Assembly (NCBI GenBank): GCA_965116345.1
Contig: OZ220680.1
Location: 1,364,001 to 1,428,000, forward strand
Source of the DNA: VXYL01 sp965116345
GTDB lineage: Bacteria; Pseudomonadota; Gammaproteobacteria; Pseudomonadales; Azotimanducaceae
Length of the DNA: 64,000 nucleotides
Direction of reading: 5' to 3'
Part shown: one piece after another, positions 25,669 to 34,861 of the stretch
How the letters are laid out: every line of letters begins with the position of its first letter
How positions within the stretch are numbered: the first letter of the stretch is position 1
Translations under genes and position numbers: made by a program
Notes under the pieces: model-generated
What the model was told of the DNA's origin: nothing
Seen by the model: only the letters and a program-made list of their open reading frames with translations
The model's database searches: none

Positions 25669-26949
25669 ATGGATGAATCCAGACCCCTGATCGGCATCGT
25701 CGACACCGTCGGCGGTCTCGTCGACCTTGCCGCCTACGAATCGCACGACGGCTATGCCGGCGCGCGCCAGGCACTGGCGACGGACCCGGACGCCGTCATC
25801 GACCTCGTCACCGAAGCCAATCTTCGCGGCCGCGGCGGGGCCGGCTTCGGCACCGGGATGAAATGGGGATTCACCCGGGGCCCCGCGAAGACGCCCGGGC
25901 CCAAGTATCTCGTCTGCAACGCCGACGAAATGGAGCCCGGCACGTTCAAGGACCGCTACCTGCTGGAATACAACCCGCACCTCCTGGTGGAGGGGATGAT
26001 CATCGCGGCCCACGCCATCCACGCGGAGGTCGCCTACGTCTTCCTACGGGGCGAGTACCACCAGCCCTACCGGGAACTGCAGAAGGCCATCGACGACGCC
26101 TACGCCAAGGGCTACCTGGGCGAGGGAATATTCGGCACCGACGTCAACCTCGAACTCCGCATCCACCGCTCCGCCGGACGCTACATCTGCGGCGAGGAGA
26201 CGGCGCTTCTGAACGCGCTGGAAGGCAAACGCGCGCAGCCGAGGCTGAAGCCGCCCTTCCCGCCCGCCAGCGGCGCTTGGGGAAGGCCGACCATCGTCAA
26301 CAACGTCGAGACGCTGTGCAACGTGCCCGGCATCGTCAGGAACGGCGCCGAGTGGTACCAGGACCTCGGCAACGGCGACGACGCCGGCACCAAGATCTAC
26401 GGTGTCTCGGGGCGGGTGAACAACCCGGGGCTCTGGGAACTGCCCATCGGCACGACCATCCGCGAGATCATCGACGAGCACGCCGGCGGCATGCGCGACG
26501 GCTACAAGCTGCGCGGACTCCTGCCCGGCGGTGCATCCACCGACTTCCTCGTGGAGGAGCATCTGGACCTCGCCATGGACTACGGCACGATCCAGGCGGC
26601 CGGCAGCCGCATGGGTACCGGGACGATGATCCTCATGGACGACTCCATCTGTCCGGTGGACATGTGCCGCAATCTCGAACACTTCTTCGCCCAGGAGTCC
26701 TGCGGCTTCTGCACGCCGTGCCGCGAGGGGCTGCCCTGGGTGGAGGAACTGCTGACCGAGATCGAGGAAGGCCGCGCGAGGGAAGGCGACTTGGAACTGC
26801 TCGACCGCAACGCCACCTTCATCGGCGGCGTCACCAACACCTTCTGTCTGCACGCGCCGGGAGCGATCGAGCCGCTGGCGAGCGCGTTGAAGTACTTCCG
26901 AGAGGACTTCGAGGAACACATCCGTACGGGACGCTGTCCATACCGGTGA
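25669..26949 (+). CDS. nuoF: NADH-quinone oxidoreductase subunit F
   Basis: NADH-binding, FMN-containing subunit of complex I, 426 residues. GRGGAGFGTGMKWGF is the FMN/NADH glycine-rich loop, CNADEMEPGTFKDR and RYICGEETALLNALEGKR are conserved, and the N3 4Fe-4S cluster ligands are in ESCGFCTPCREG with a distal cysteine. The gene is intact. In other genomes nuoG follows directly; here nuoG begins 3.2 kb later, after a symporter gene and a decayed insertion sequence. Confidence 0.95.
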   Translation: MDESRPLIGIVDTVGGLVDLAAYESHDGYAGARQALATDPDAVIDLVTEANLRGRGGAGFGTGMKWGFTRGPAKTPGPKYLVCNADEMEPGTFKDRYLLEYNPHLLVEGMIIAAHAIHAEVAYVFLRGEYHQPYRELQKAIDDAYAKGYLGEGIFGTDVNLELRIHRSAGRYICGEETALLNALEGKRAQPRLKPPFPPASGAWGRPTIVNNVETLCNVPGIVRNGAEWYQDLGNGDDAGTKIYGVSGRVNNPGLWELPIGTTIREIIDEHAGGMRDGYKLRGLLPGGASTDFLVEEHLDLAMDYGTIQAAGSRMGTGTMILMDDSICPVDMCRNLEHFFAQESCGFCTPCREGLPWVEELLTEIEEGRAREGDLELLDRNATFIGGVTNTFCLHAPGAIEPLASALKYFREDFEEHIRTGRCPYR

Positions 26950-27272
26950 CACGTCTCCAAGTACGGCTCCAATGCGAAAGACTGGCCGCACATTTGGGAA
27001 CGGGACGCGTGTGGGAACGGGACGCGTGGCTTGTGGACTCTACCAAGCCCAGTAAGGACTGAGGCGACTCGACACTACTTGCCTCGATACGAAGTGGATG
27101 CCGCTTAGCGTTGCATCACCCGCCTCGGCCAGCTGGCGGCCGTGGGCCGCAGTGTGGCGTCGCCCGAAGGGCCGCGTCGGCCGGCGGCGGCGATCCTCGC
27201 CCGACCCGTGGCCCCCTGCGCGGTGTCGCCGTTATGTGGCAGCATCGGCACACCTCTGGGGAGAGCAGATCC
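26950..27272. other. Gene-free stretch after nuoF with a 17-bp tandem duplication
   Basis: No credible coding sequence is seen in these 323 bases. They contain an exact tandem duplication of TGGGAACGGGACGCGTG at 26995-27011 and 27012-27028. The right part must hold the promoter or leader of the symporter gene, whose ribosome site GGGGAGAG lies just before 27273. No convincing promoter boxes were found. Confidence 0.6.
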
Positions 27273-28658
27273 ATGGATCGCCTGAATTCCATCATCGACT
27301 CGGTCAACGCCTTCGCCTGGGGACCGCCCATGCTCGGCATGCTCGGCGTCACCGGGGTGCTCCTGACCCTCGGCCTGGTGTTCATGCCGTGGCGCAAGAT
27401 CGGCTACGGCTTCCGCCTGCTGTTCGACCGCTCCGACCCGTCCGGGTCCGGCGAAGTCAAACCGTTCAACGCCCTGATGACGGCCCTCTCGGCGACCGTC
27501 GGCACGGGGAACATCGCCGGCGTCGCCACCGCCATCGCGTTGGGCGGCCCGGGGGCGATCTTCTACATGTGGCTGATCGCGCTCTTCGGCATGGCGACCA
27601 AGTACGCCGAGGCGGTGTGCGCGGTCACCTACCGGGAGGTCGACAACAACGGCAAGTACGTCGGCGGGCCGATGTACTACCTGCGCAACGGGGTCGGCGA
27701 GTTCGCCCCGGAACTCGGCAAGTGGCTGGGTCTCGCGTTCGCCGTGTTCGGTGCGGTGGCGGCGTTCGGCATCGGCAACGCGGTGCAGGTCAACTCCATG
27801 GCGGCGGCGTTGGACAACAGCTTCTCGGTGCCCGACTGGGCGACCGGCGTCGTTGTCGCGGCGTTGGTGGCAGTCGTCGTGATCGGCGGAATCCGGCGCA
27901 TCGGCGAGGTGGCGGGAAGGCTGGTCCCGGCGATGGTCGTGCTCTACGTCGGTGCCGCGGCGGTCGTCATCGCCATCAACATCGTCGACGTGCCGGCGGC
28001 CTTCGGACTGATCTTCACCCATGCCTTCACGCCGGCCGCCGCGACAGGCGGTTTCGCCGGCGCGGCGGTCGCCGCCGCGATCCGCTTCGGCGTCGCCCGG
28101 GGGGTGTTCTCCAACGAGTCGGGATTGGGCTCGGCGGCCATCGCACACGCCGCCGCGCAGACCACCAGCCCCGTGCGGCAAGGCGTCATCGCCATGCTCG
28201 GGACGTTCATCGACACGCTGCTGGTGTGCACGATGACGGCGCTGGTGATCCTCACCTCCGGAGCATGGACGTTGACCGGCGAGGACGGCGCCGGCTTGAC
28301 CGCGGCGGTGCTGACATCCACCGCGTTCCAGACGTCCATCATCGGCGGCCAGTACATCGTCACCATCGCGCTGGCCGTGTTCGCCTTCACCACGATCCTC
28401 GGCTGGTCCTACTACGGCGAACGCTGTTGGCAGTACCTGTTCCGCGAGAAGAGCCTGTGGATCTACCGGGTGTTCTGGGTGGCGGCGGCGCTGTTGTTCG
28501 CCAACGTCAAGGTCGAACTCGTCTGGAACCTGTCTGACACCCTGAATGGCCTGATGGCGATCCCGAACCTCATCGGCCTGCTGCTGCTCGCGCCGATGGT
28601 GTTCAAGGTGACGCGCGACTACTTCGATGACGTGGACGGGCGCAAGCTCGAACCGTGA
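27273..28658 (+). CDS. AGCS-family sodium:alanine/glycine symporter
   Basis: Inner-membrane sodium-coupled amino-acid symporter of 461 residues with about eleven membrane segments. ALSATVGTGNIAGVATAIALGGPGA, in part SATVGTGNIAGVA, GMATKYAEAVCAVTYR, VGGPMYYLRNGVG and RGVFSNESGLGSAAIAHAAA, in part VFSNESGLGSAA, are AGCS family signatures. I chose the ATG at 27273, which follows GGGGAGAG. The gene interrupts the nuo operon between nuoF and nuoG and lies 45 bases upstream of the insertion-sequence remnant. Substrate is likely alanine or glycine from family knowledge. Confidence 0.9.
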   Translation: MDRLNSIIDSVNAFAWGPPMLGMLGVTGVLLTLGLVFMPWRKIGYGFRLLFDRSDPSGSGEVKPFNALMTALSATVGTGNIAGVATAIALGGPGAIFYMWLIALFGMATKYAEAVCAVTYREVDNNGKYVGGPMYYLRNGVGEFAPELGKWLGLAFAVFGAVAAFGIGNAVQVNSMAAALDNSFSVPDWATGVVVAALVAVVVIGGIRRIGEVAGRLVPAMVVLYVGAAAVVIAINIVDVPAAFGLIFTHAFTPAAATGGFAGAAVAAAIRFGVARGVFSNESGLGSAAIAHAAAQTTSPVRQGVIAMLGTFIDTLLVCTMTALVILTSGAWTLTGEDGAGLTAAVLTSTAFQTSIIGGQYIVTIALAVFAFTTILGWSYYGERCWQYLFREKSLWIYRVFWVAAALLFANVKVELVWNLSDTLNGLMAIPNLIGLLLLAPMVFKVTRDYFDDVDGRKLEP

Positions 28659-28688
28659 CCCGGGCGTCCCTCAGTACATGGCGCCAAT

Positions 28689-28703
28689 GCTTGCCCCGTG
28701 CCC
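28689..28703. repeat. Left 15-bp direct repeat flanking the insertion sequence
   Basis: GCTTGCCCCGTGCCC occurs here and again at 29914-29928, exactly bordering the two inverted ends of the element. It is the expected target-site duplication. Confidence 0.85.
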
Positions 28704-29913
28704 TGTTAGTCCAAAGCAGTAATGTCCCCTTTCTCCAATTCTAAAATGTCCGCTTTCCGGCGGAATGGAGGCTGCGGAAGTGGACGACGGGGAGTTTCTG
28801 TTGAGTGCGAAGGAGGCGGACCGGGCGGCGTTGATCGGCGAGGTGTCGGCGGGCCGGCTGCGGCAGCGGGCGGCGGCCGAACGTCTCGGGATCGGCGTTC
28901 GCCAGGTGAAGCGGCTGGTGCGGCGCTACCGGGAGGGCGGCGCGGCGGGGCTGGTGTCGGGACATCGCGGAAGGCGTCCCAACAACGCGATCGGCGACGG
29001 GTACGGCGGGAGGTGCTGGAGCTGTTTCGCGAGCGGTATCGGGACTTCGGTCCGACCTTCGCGAGCGAGAAGCTGCTGGAGGAGCACGGCCACGGGCTGT
29101 CGGCGGAGACGCTGCGCAAGTGGATGATGGAGGACGGGCTGTGGCGGGCGAAGGCGCGGCGCGAGATCCGCGAGCATCCGAGCCGGCCGCGGCGGGAGAG
29201 TCTGGGCGACCTGGTGCAGATCGACGGTTCGCCGCACGACTGGTTCGAGGGCCGGGGACCATCGTGCACACTGATCGTGTACGTGGACGACGCGACGTCG
29301 CGGCTGCTGGCGACGGCTTTCTTCGCGGCGGAGACGACGGAGGCGTACATGCGGACGACGCGCGCGCACCTGGCGGCGCACGGCCGTCCGGTGGCGAGCA
29401 GCATGCGCGGGAGGTGACGAGGAACCTGTCGATCGGCTTCGAGGGTCGCACCTACCAGGTCACCGGCCACGGCAAGGGCTACCGGCTGCGCGGCGCCGCG
29501 GTGACGGTGTGCAAGGGCTTCGACGGCGAGGTGACGGTGCTGCGCGACGGACGCGAGCTTCCGGTTCGGCTCCTCGCCGACGGCGAGGATCCGCTACCGG
29601 TCGAGGACGAGAAGAGCGTGCGGCTGCGCGCGGACCGCGCGAAGGCGGAGCAACGGTCCCGACCGGCCTGGAAGCCGCCGCCGGACCATCCCTGGCGTCG
29701 TGCGTTCAAGCCGGAGGCGACCGGGGTGGCCGCCGGCTGAGGCGGCCCGCCGCTTCTGGCGCTTCGCCAAGAACACCTGATGGCGGCTGGCGGCCTATGG
29801 ACGACCCACCCGGATGGTCCGTGGGCTAGCCGGGTTCCCGCATCGCTGCCGCCGTTCGAATCGAGGCCAATGCATCGAAATCAAAAAGGGGACATTTCTG
29901 AATTGCTTTGACA
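28704..29913 (+). mobile_element. Internally deleted insertion sequence (ISNCY/IS1202-like)
   Basis: A 1210-bp element with imperfect terminal inverted repeats of 29 bp: 28704-28732 matches the reverse complement of 29885-29913 at 22 of 29 positions, starting TGT and ending in the shared block AATGTCCCCTTT. Perfect 15-bp direct repeats flank it. It contains a broken transposase of the ISNCY type. The IS1202-related group within ISNCY is known for unusually long target duplications, and 15 bp is compatible with that. The central part of the transposase is missing, so this copy cannot move by itself. Confidence 0.85.
28765..29740 (+). pseudogene. Broken ISNCY-family transposase
   Basis: Three fragments in three frames make up one transposase. 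28765-29000 encodes the helix-turn-helix region (RLRQRAAAERLGIGVRQVKRL). From about 29001 to 29400 a second frame continues (VLELFRERYRDFGPTFASEKL, then LVQIDGSPHDWFEGRG and LIVYVDDATSRLLATAF, with the first catalytic Asp residues). From about 29410 a third frame gives the C-terminal beta domain (NLSIGFEGRTYQV, FDGEVTVLRDG). The segment that should follow HGRPVA, with the remaining catalytic residues, roughly 200 residues by family length, is deleted. Confidence 0.85.
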
Positions 29914-29928
29914 GCTTGCCCCGTGCCC
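29914..29928. repeat. Right 15-bp direct repeat flanking the insertion sequence
   Basis: Second copy of GCTTGCCCCGTGCCC, identical to 28689-28703 and directly abutting the terminal ACA of the element. Confidence 0.85.
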
Positions 29929-30121
29929 GCGCGATAGGTATTGTGGCGCGGTTTTCTCGCACCGTCCGCGTCCACGACGCCGGGCGGGCATGGCACGCAC
30001 CGAGTCGGATTTCACAGGAGGGATTGGTGCCTGAATCGGAGTGGTGCGCGCCGCCCCGGACACCCAGCTTTCGCAGGCCCGATCACGCCGTTCTCGCTAG
30101 CGGGTCGGATCGGTAGCCACA

Positions 30122-32845
30122 ATGGCCCGCGTCAACATAGACGGTAAGGACTACGACCTTCCCGAAGGCGAGAACCTGCTCCACGCCTGCCTTTCCGAGA
30201 ACCTAGACCTTCCCTACTTCTGCTGGCACCCCGCCATGGGTTCCGTGGGCTCCTGCCGACTTTGCGCGGTCATCCAATACCAGGACGAGGCCGACCAGCG
30301 CGGCAGGCTGCAGATGGCGTGCCTGATGACGGTGCAGGACGGCATGCGGGTCGGCATCGGCGCTTCCGAGGGCGAACCTTCGCGGCCCGGCGCTTTCGCG
30401 GCCGACTTCCGCCGGCAGGTGATCGAGTGGCTGATGGAGAACCATCCCCACGACTGTCCGGTGTGCGAGGAAGGCGGCGAGTGCCACCTCCAGGACATGA
30501 CCGTGATGGCCGGCCACTCCATGCGCCGCTACGCCGGTCGCAAACGAACCTGGGAGAACCAGTACCTCGGCCCCTTCGTCGGCCACGAGATGAACCGCTG
30601 CATCACCTGCTACCGGTGCGTGCGCTACTACCGGGAGTACGCCGGCGGCAAGGACCTCGACGCCTTCGGCTCGCGCGCGCGGATGTTCTTCGGCCGCCAG
30701 CAGGACGGCGTGCTCGAGAGCGAGTTCGCGGGCAACCTGGTGGAGGTCTGCCCCACCGGGGTGTTCACCGACAAGCCGTTCGCCAAGTCCTATACGCGCA
30801 AGTGGGATCTGCAGTCGGCACCCTCCGTCTGCCCCAACTGCGCGGTGGGCTGCAACACCTTCCCGGCCGAACGCTACGGTCTGCTGAAGCGGGTGCACAA
30901 CCGCTACCACGGCGAGGTCAACGGCTACTTCCTGTGCGACCGCGGCCGCTACGGGTCGCACTTCGTGAACCACGACAAGCGCATCCGGCATGCGGGAGTG
31001 CGCGCAGCCGACAGCGTGTTCGAAGCGCCCGGCCGCGATGCCGCGCTTGCCGCCGCTGCGGAACGACTGCAGGACGCCGACGTCGTCGGCATCGGTTCGC
31101 CACGGGCGTCCCTCGAAGCGAACTTCGCCCTGAGAGCCCTCGTCGGTGCCGAGAACTTCTGTCCCGGAATGGCCGACGACGAGGCGGAGACCATCGCCGC
31201 GGCGCTCGACGCCTACCGAACCGGCGTACGGATTCCCTCGCTCAGCGAGATCGAGAAAGCCGACGCCGTGTTGATTCTCGGCGAGGACGTGTCGAACACG
31301 GCACCCCGGGTCGCCCTGGCCGTCCGCCAGGCAGCGCGCGGGGCGACCTTCGACATGGCCGATGCCGCCGGCATACCCGAGTGGCAGGACGCCGGCGTAC
31401 GCGGCCACGCGCAGGACGCCAAGAGCCCCGTGTTCATCGCGTCCGTGGCCTCCACGCGCATCGACGAACTGGCCACCGCGACCCGCCACGGCGATGCCAT
31501 CGACTTGGCGCGGGCCGGCTTCGGCATAGCCCACGCCATCGACCCGAGCCTTGCCCCCGGCACCCTCGACACCTTCGTCACGGCTGCCGCACAAGCCCTC
31601 TCTGCAGCCGAGAGGCCGCTCGTGATCACCGGCTGCGAAGCCCGCCAACCCGCTCTCGTGCGCGCCGCGGCAAACGTCGCCCTCGCGCTTCGCGGCCGAG
31701 GCAGAGACGCGATGCTGGCGGTGACCGCCACGGAGGCCAACAGCTACGGTGCCGCCCTGCTCGGTGGCGACCTATCGCTTTCCGCCGCGTTGGACCGCGC
31801 GCGACAGGGAGCGGTGGCGGTGGTCGTGGAGAACGACGTTTCCCGGCGTGTGCCCGGAAGCGGCGTCGACGGCGCCATCGTGCTCGACGCCTTGGAGACC
31901 CCGACGGCGGAAGCCGCCAGCGTCGTGCTTCCTGCCGCCACCTACGCCGAACAGACCGGCACCTTCGTCAACTACGAGACCCGGGCGCAGCGGTTCTACC
32001 AAGTATTCCAGCCCGCGGACGAGGTCGCGCCGTCCTGGCGCTGGATCGCCGCCATCGCGCTAGAAAACGGTCGCGAAGGTTTCGACTGGGCGGACATCGA
32101 CTCGCTAACCGCAGCCTGTGCCGCCGAGTTTCCCATGCTCGCCGACATCGCTCCGGGTGCCAGTTTCCGGGTCCAGGCCGACACCAAGATCCCCCGTCAA
32201 CCCCATCGCTACAGCGGTCGCACCGCGATGCACGCACACCAGAGCGTGCATGAACCAAAGGCCACGGTGGACACCGAGACGCCCTTGTCGTACTCCATGG
32301 AGGGCCTCAACACCGGTGAGCAACCCGGCGCCGTGGTTCCGTACGTATGGACCCCGGGATGGAACTCCAACCAGTCGGTGTTCAAGTTCCAGCAGGAGGT
32401 GGGTGGTGCGCTGGCGGGCGGCGATCCTGGCGTCCGCCTCGTGCAGGTCAACGGCGATGCGCGCGCCGAGGGCCATGGCCCCGTGCCCGAGGCGATCCAC
32501 GCCAACGGCAGCTTCATCGCCGCGCGGGTCAGCGACGTGTTCGGCGGCGACGAGTTGTCGGCCGCGTCGGCACCGATTCTCGAACGCACGCCCGCGCCCT
32601 ACGTCGTCCTGAATCCCGACGATGCCCAGCGGCTCGGGGTGACCGCCGGCGGCGGTGTCGCCATAGCGGAACTCGACACGAGCTACGAGGTGCGCCTCGA
32701 CGCCGCCGTCGCCGCGGGTGTGGCGGGCGTGTCCCGGGCTCTGCCGGGCACGCAGGTGCTCGCCTCACCGACGGTGACCCTCACCGCGGACCCCGACTTC
32801 GTGCCGCGACCCGGCGGCGATCCAAACCTCATCGCCAGGGGATAG
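30122..32845 (+). CDS. nuoG: NADH-quinone oxidoreductase subunit G
   Basis: Largest peripheral subunit of complex I, 907 residues. Iron-sulphur ligands can be read in order: N1b 2Fe-2S in CWHPAMGSVGSCRLCAV, the His-Cys3 cluster N5 in HDCPVCEEGGECHLQDM, N4 in CITCYRCVRYYREYAG, and the N7-type cluster in CPNCAVGC. The remainder is a molybdopterin-oxidoreductase-like domain without cofactor. It begins with ATG 193 bases after the insertion-sequence target repeat, so it must rely on read-through or a new promoter in that interval. nuoH follows closely. Confidence 0.94.
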   Translation: MARVNIDGKDYDLPEGENLLHACLSENLDLPYFCWHPAMGSVGSCRLCAVIQYQDEADQRGRLQMACLMTVQDGMRVGIGASEGEPSRPGAFAADFRRQVIEWLMENHPHDCPVCEEGGECHLQDMTVMAGHSMRRYAGRKRTWENQYLGPFVGHEMNRCITCYRCVRYYREYAGGKDLDAFGSRARMFFGRQQDGVLESEFAGNLVEVCPTGVFTDKPFAKSYTRKWDLQSAPSVCPNCAVGCNTFPAERYGLLKRVHNRYHGEVNGYFLCDRGRYGSHFVNHDKRIRHAGVRAADSVFEAPGRDAALAAAAERLQDADVVGIGSPRASLEANFALRALVGAENFCPGMADDEAETIAAALDAYRTGVRIPSLSEIEKADAVLILGEDVSNTAPRVALAVRQAARGATFDMADAAGIPEWQDAGVRGHAQDAKSPVFIASVASTRIDELATATRHGDAIDLARAGFGIAHAIDPSLAPGTLDTFVTAAAQALSAAERPLVITGCEARQPALVRAAANVALALRGRGRDAMLAVTATEANSYGAALLGGDLSLSAALDRARQGAVAVVVENDVSRRVPGSGVDGAIVLDALETPTAEAASVVLPAATYAEQTGTFVNYETRAQRFYQVFQPADEVAPSWRWIAAIALENGREGFDWADIDSLTAACAAEFPMLADIAPGASFRVQADTKIPRQPHRYSGRTAMHAHQSVHEPKATVDTETPLSYSMEGLNTGEQPGAVVPYVWTPGWNSNQSVFKFQQEVGGALAGGDPGVRLVQVNGDARAEGHGPVPEAIHANGSFIAARVSDVFGGDELSAASAPILERTPAPYVVLNPDDAQRLGVTAGGGVAIAELDTSYEVRLDAAVAAGVAGVSRALPGTQVLASPTVTLTADPDFVPRPGGDPNLIARG
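32837..32841 (+). promoter_or_regulatory. Ribosome-binding site that places the nuoH start at AUC
   Basis: AGGGG lies eight bases before the ATC at 32850. The nearest normal start (GTG 32901) is 59 bases away and has no such site. Confidence 0.55.
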
Positions 32846-32849
32846 TTCC

Positions 32850-33821
32850 ATCTTCGGTTTCGAGATCAACTGGAGCTACGTACTGATCCTGCCCCTCGCA
32901 GTGGGCACGCTCCTGGCCGTCATGTTCCTGCAGTGGTGGGAGCGGCGTCTGCTCGGCTGGTGGCAGGATCGCCGGGGCCCGAACCGCGTGGGCTGGTTCG
33001 GCGTCCTCCAGGGGGTCGCAGACGGCATCAAGTTCATCACCAAGGACGACTGGCTGCCGCCCTTCGGCGACCGGGTGCTGTTCACCCTGGCCCCGGTGAT
33101 CGTCTGCGTCTCGATGATGCTGGTGCTCGCGGTCATCCCGTTCGCGCCGGACATGGTCATCGCGGACCTGAACATCGCGCTGCTGTGGTTCCTCGCGATG
33201 TCATCGCTGGCGGTGTACGGGGTACTCCTCGGCGGCTTCGCCAGCAACAACAAGTACGCCCTGCTCGGCAGCCTCCGCGCCGCCGCGCAGATGGTCACCT
33301 ACGAAGTGTTCATGGGGCTCTCGATCATGGGCGTGGTCATCCACGCCGGCTCGTTCAGCCTCGTGGAAATCGTCGAAGCCCAGGCCGACATGTGGTTCAT
33401 CGTGCCGCAGTTCCTGGGATTCGTGATCTTCTTTCTCGCCGGCCTCGCCGAGTCCCACCGCCTGCCCTTCGACCTGCCGGAAGCCGAGCACGAACTCGCC
33501 GCCGGCTTCCACACCGAATACTCGGGCATGAAGTTCGTGCTCCTCATGTGCGGCGAGTACGTCGCCGTGATCGTCACGTCGTGTCTGCTCGTGCTGCTCT
33601 TCTTCGGCGGCTGGCTGGTGCCGGCGTTTCTCGACTTCCTGCCGCCCGTCGTATGGTTCGGCGCCAAAGTGCTGGTGTTCGTCCACGTCTTCGTGCTGCT
33701 CCGGGCAGCGATCCCGCGACCACGCTACGACCAGTTGATGAGCCTGGGCTGGAAGATCCTGCTGCCGCTCACCCTGTTGAACCTGCTCGCCACGGGCTTC
33801 TTCGTACTCTTGGGGTCTTGA
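32850..33821 (+). CDS. nuoH: NADH-quinone oxidoreductase subunit H
   Basis: Membrane subunit of complex I at the quinone site. ERRLLGWWQDRRGPNRVGWFG, in part RRGPNRVGW, SSNNKYALLG-type SNNKYALLG, and LPEAEHELAAGFHTEYSGMKF, in part AGFHTEYSGMKF, are conserved. There is no ATG, GTG or TTG between the nuoG stop and the first membrane helix. GTG at 32901 would remove the first half of that helix. An ATC at 32850 gives 323 residues, close to the 325 of E. coli NuoH, and is preceded by AGGGG. I therefore place the start at the ATC. Confidence 0.9.
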   Translation: MFGFEINWSYVLILPLAVGTLLAVMFLQWWERRLLGWWQDRRGPNRVGWFGVLQGVADGIKFITKDDWLPPFGDRVLFTLAPVIVCVSMMLVLAVIPFAPDMVIADLNIALLWFLAMSSLAVYGVLLGGFASNNKYALLGSLRAAAQMVTYEVFMGLSIMGVVIHAGSFSLVEIVEAQADMWFIVPQFLGFVIFFLAGLAESHRLPFDLPEAEHELAAGFHTEYSGMKFVLLMCGEYVAVIVTSCLLVLLFFGGWLVPAFLDFLPPVVWFGAKVLVFVHVFVLLRAAIPRPRYDQLMSLGWKILLPLTLLNLLATGFFVLLGS

Positions 33822-33824
33822 TCG

Positions 33825-34343
33825 ATGCTGAGTCAACTCAGAACCCTGTGGACCGTGTTCCAGCACACGTTCATGCGCAACGAGACGGTGCAGTACCCGG
33901 AGGAGATGCCCTACCAGGCACCGCGCTACCGGGGTCGCATCGTGCTCACCCGCGATCCCGACGGCGAGGAACGCTGCGTTGCCTGCAATCTGTGCGCCGT
34001 CGCCTGTCCAGTGGACTGCATCGCGCTGCAGAAGACCGAGCGTGAAGAGGACGGGCGCTGGTATCCGGACTTCTTCCGCATCAATTTCTCGCGCTGCATC
34101 ATGTGCGGCATGTGCGAGGAGGCATGTCCCACCTACGCCATCCAGCTGACGCCCGACTTCGAACTGTGCGAGTTCGACCGCGACAACATGGTCTACGAGA
34201 AGGAGCACCTGCTGATCGACGGCGTCGGCAAGTATCCGGACTACAGCTACTGGCAGGTGGCCGGCAAGACCATCCACGGCAAGGACAAGGGCGAGGCTGA
34301 GCGCGAGGCCCCGCCGACGGACGTCCGGAGCCTACTGCCTTGA
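33825..34343 (+). CDS. nuoI: NADH-quinone oxidoreductase subunit I
   Basis: Ferredoxin-like subunit of complex I, 172 residues, carrying clusters N6a and N6b. The two CX2CX2CX3C motifs are CVACNLCAVACPVDC and CIMCGMCEEACPTYA. The N-terminal amphipathic part and the RGRIVLTRDPDGEERCVAC lead-in are typical. The ATG start lies three bases after nuoH and the stop overlaps the nuoJ start as TTGA. Confidence 0.95.
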   Translation: MLSQLRTLWTVFQHTFMRNETVQYPEEMPYQAPRYRGRIVLTRDPDGEERCVACNLCAVACPVDCIALQKTEREEDGRWYPDFFRINFSRCIMCGMCEEACPTYAIQLTPDFELCEFDRDNMVYEKEHLLIDGVGKYPDYSYWQVAGKTIHGKDKGEAEREAPPTDVRSLLP

Positions 34344-34861
34344 CGGACCTCCTGGTGTTCTGGATCCCCGCGGTGGTGGCGCTGGTCTCCACGGGATTCG
34401 TCATCACCCGCCGGAACGCGTCCCACGCGTTGATCTACCTCGTCGTGTCGCTGCTCGCCGTAGCGGTGATCTTCTTCGTCCTCGGGGCACCCTTCGCGGC
34501 GGCGCTGGAGGTCGTCATCTACGCCGGCGCCATCGTCGTGCTGTTCCTGTTCGTGGTGATGATGCTCAACCTCGGTCACTCGTCGGTGCTGCGCGAGAGC
34601 CGTTGGCTGCGACCGGGCATGTGGGTAATGCCGTCTGTACTCGTTACGGTCCTGTTGCTGGTGATGGTCTACGTGTTCGCCGGGCTTCCCGACGCCACCA
34701 CCACGACGAAGGGCGCGATGGTCGGTCCCAAGGCCGTCGGCATCGAACTGTTCGGCCCGTACCTGCTCGCCGTGGAACTCGCCGGGTTCCTCCTGCTCGC
34801 GGCGCTGGTCGGGGCGTACCACCTCGGTCGCCGGTATCTGGAAGAGCGGCGGGAAGCCTGA
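34340..34861 (+). CDS. nuoJ: NADH-quinone oxidoreductase subunit J
   Basis: Membrane subunit of complex I, 173 residues, five predicted membrane segments. VVIYAGAIVVLFLFVVMMLNL, in part YAGAIVVLFLFVVMML, is the conserved NuoJ helix with its pi-bulge region. The start is TTG overlapping the nuoI stop, and the stop overlaps the nuoK ATG, so translation is probably coupled through the three genes. Confidence 0.94.
   Translation: MTDLLVFWIPAVVALVSTGFVITRRNASHALIYLVVSLLAVAVIFFVLGAPFAAALEVVIYAGAIVVLFLFVVMMLNLGHSSVLRESRWLRPGMWVMPSVLVTVLLLVMVYVFAGLPDATTTTKGAMVGPKAVGIELFGPYLLAVELAGFLLLAALVGAYHLGRRYLEERREA

Noticed and set aside
29860..29880. GTTCGAATC resembling a tRNA T-loop
   Set aside because: No acceptor, D or anticodon arms can be folded around it; it lies in the insertion-sequence end region.
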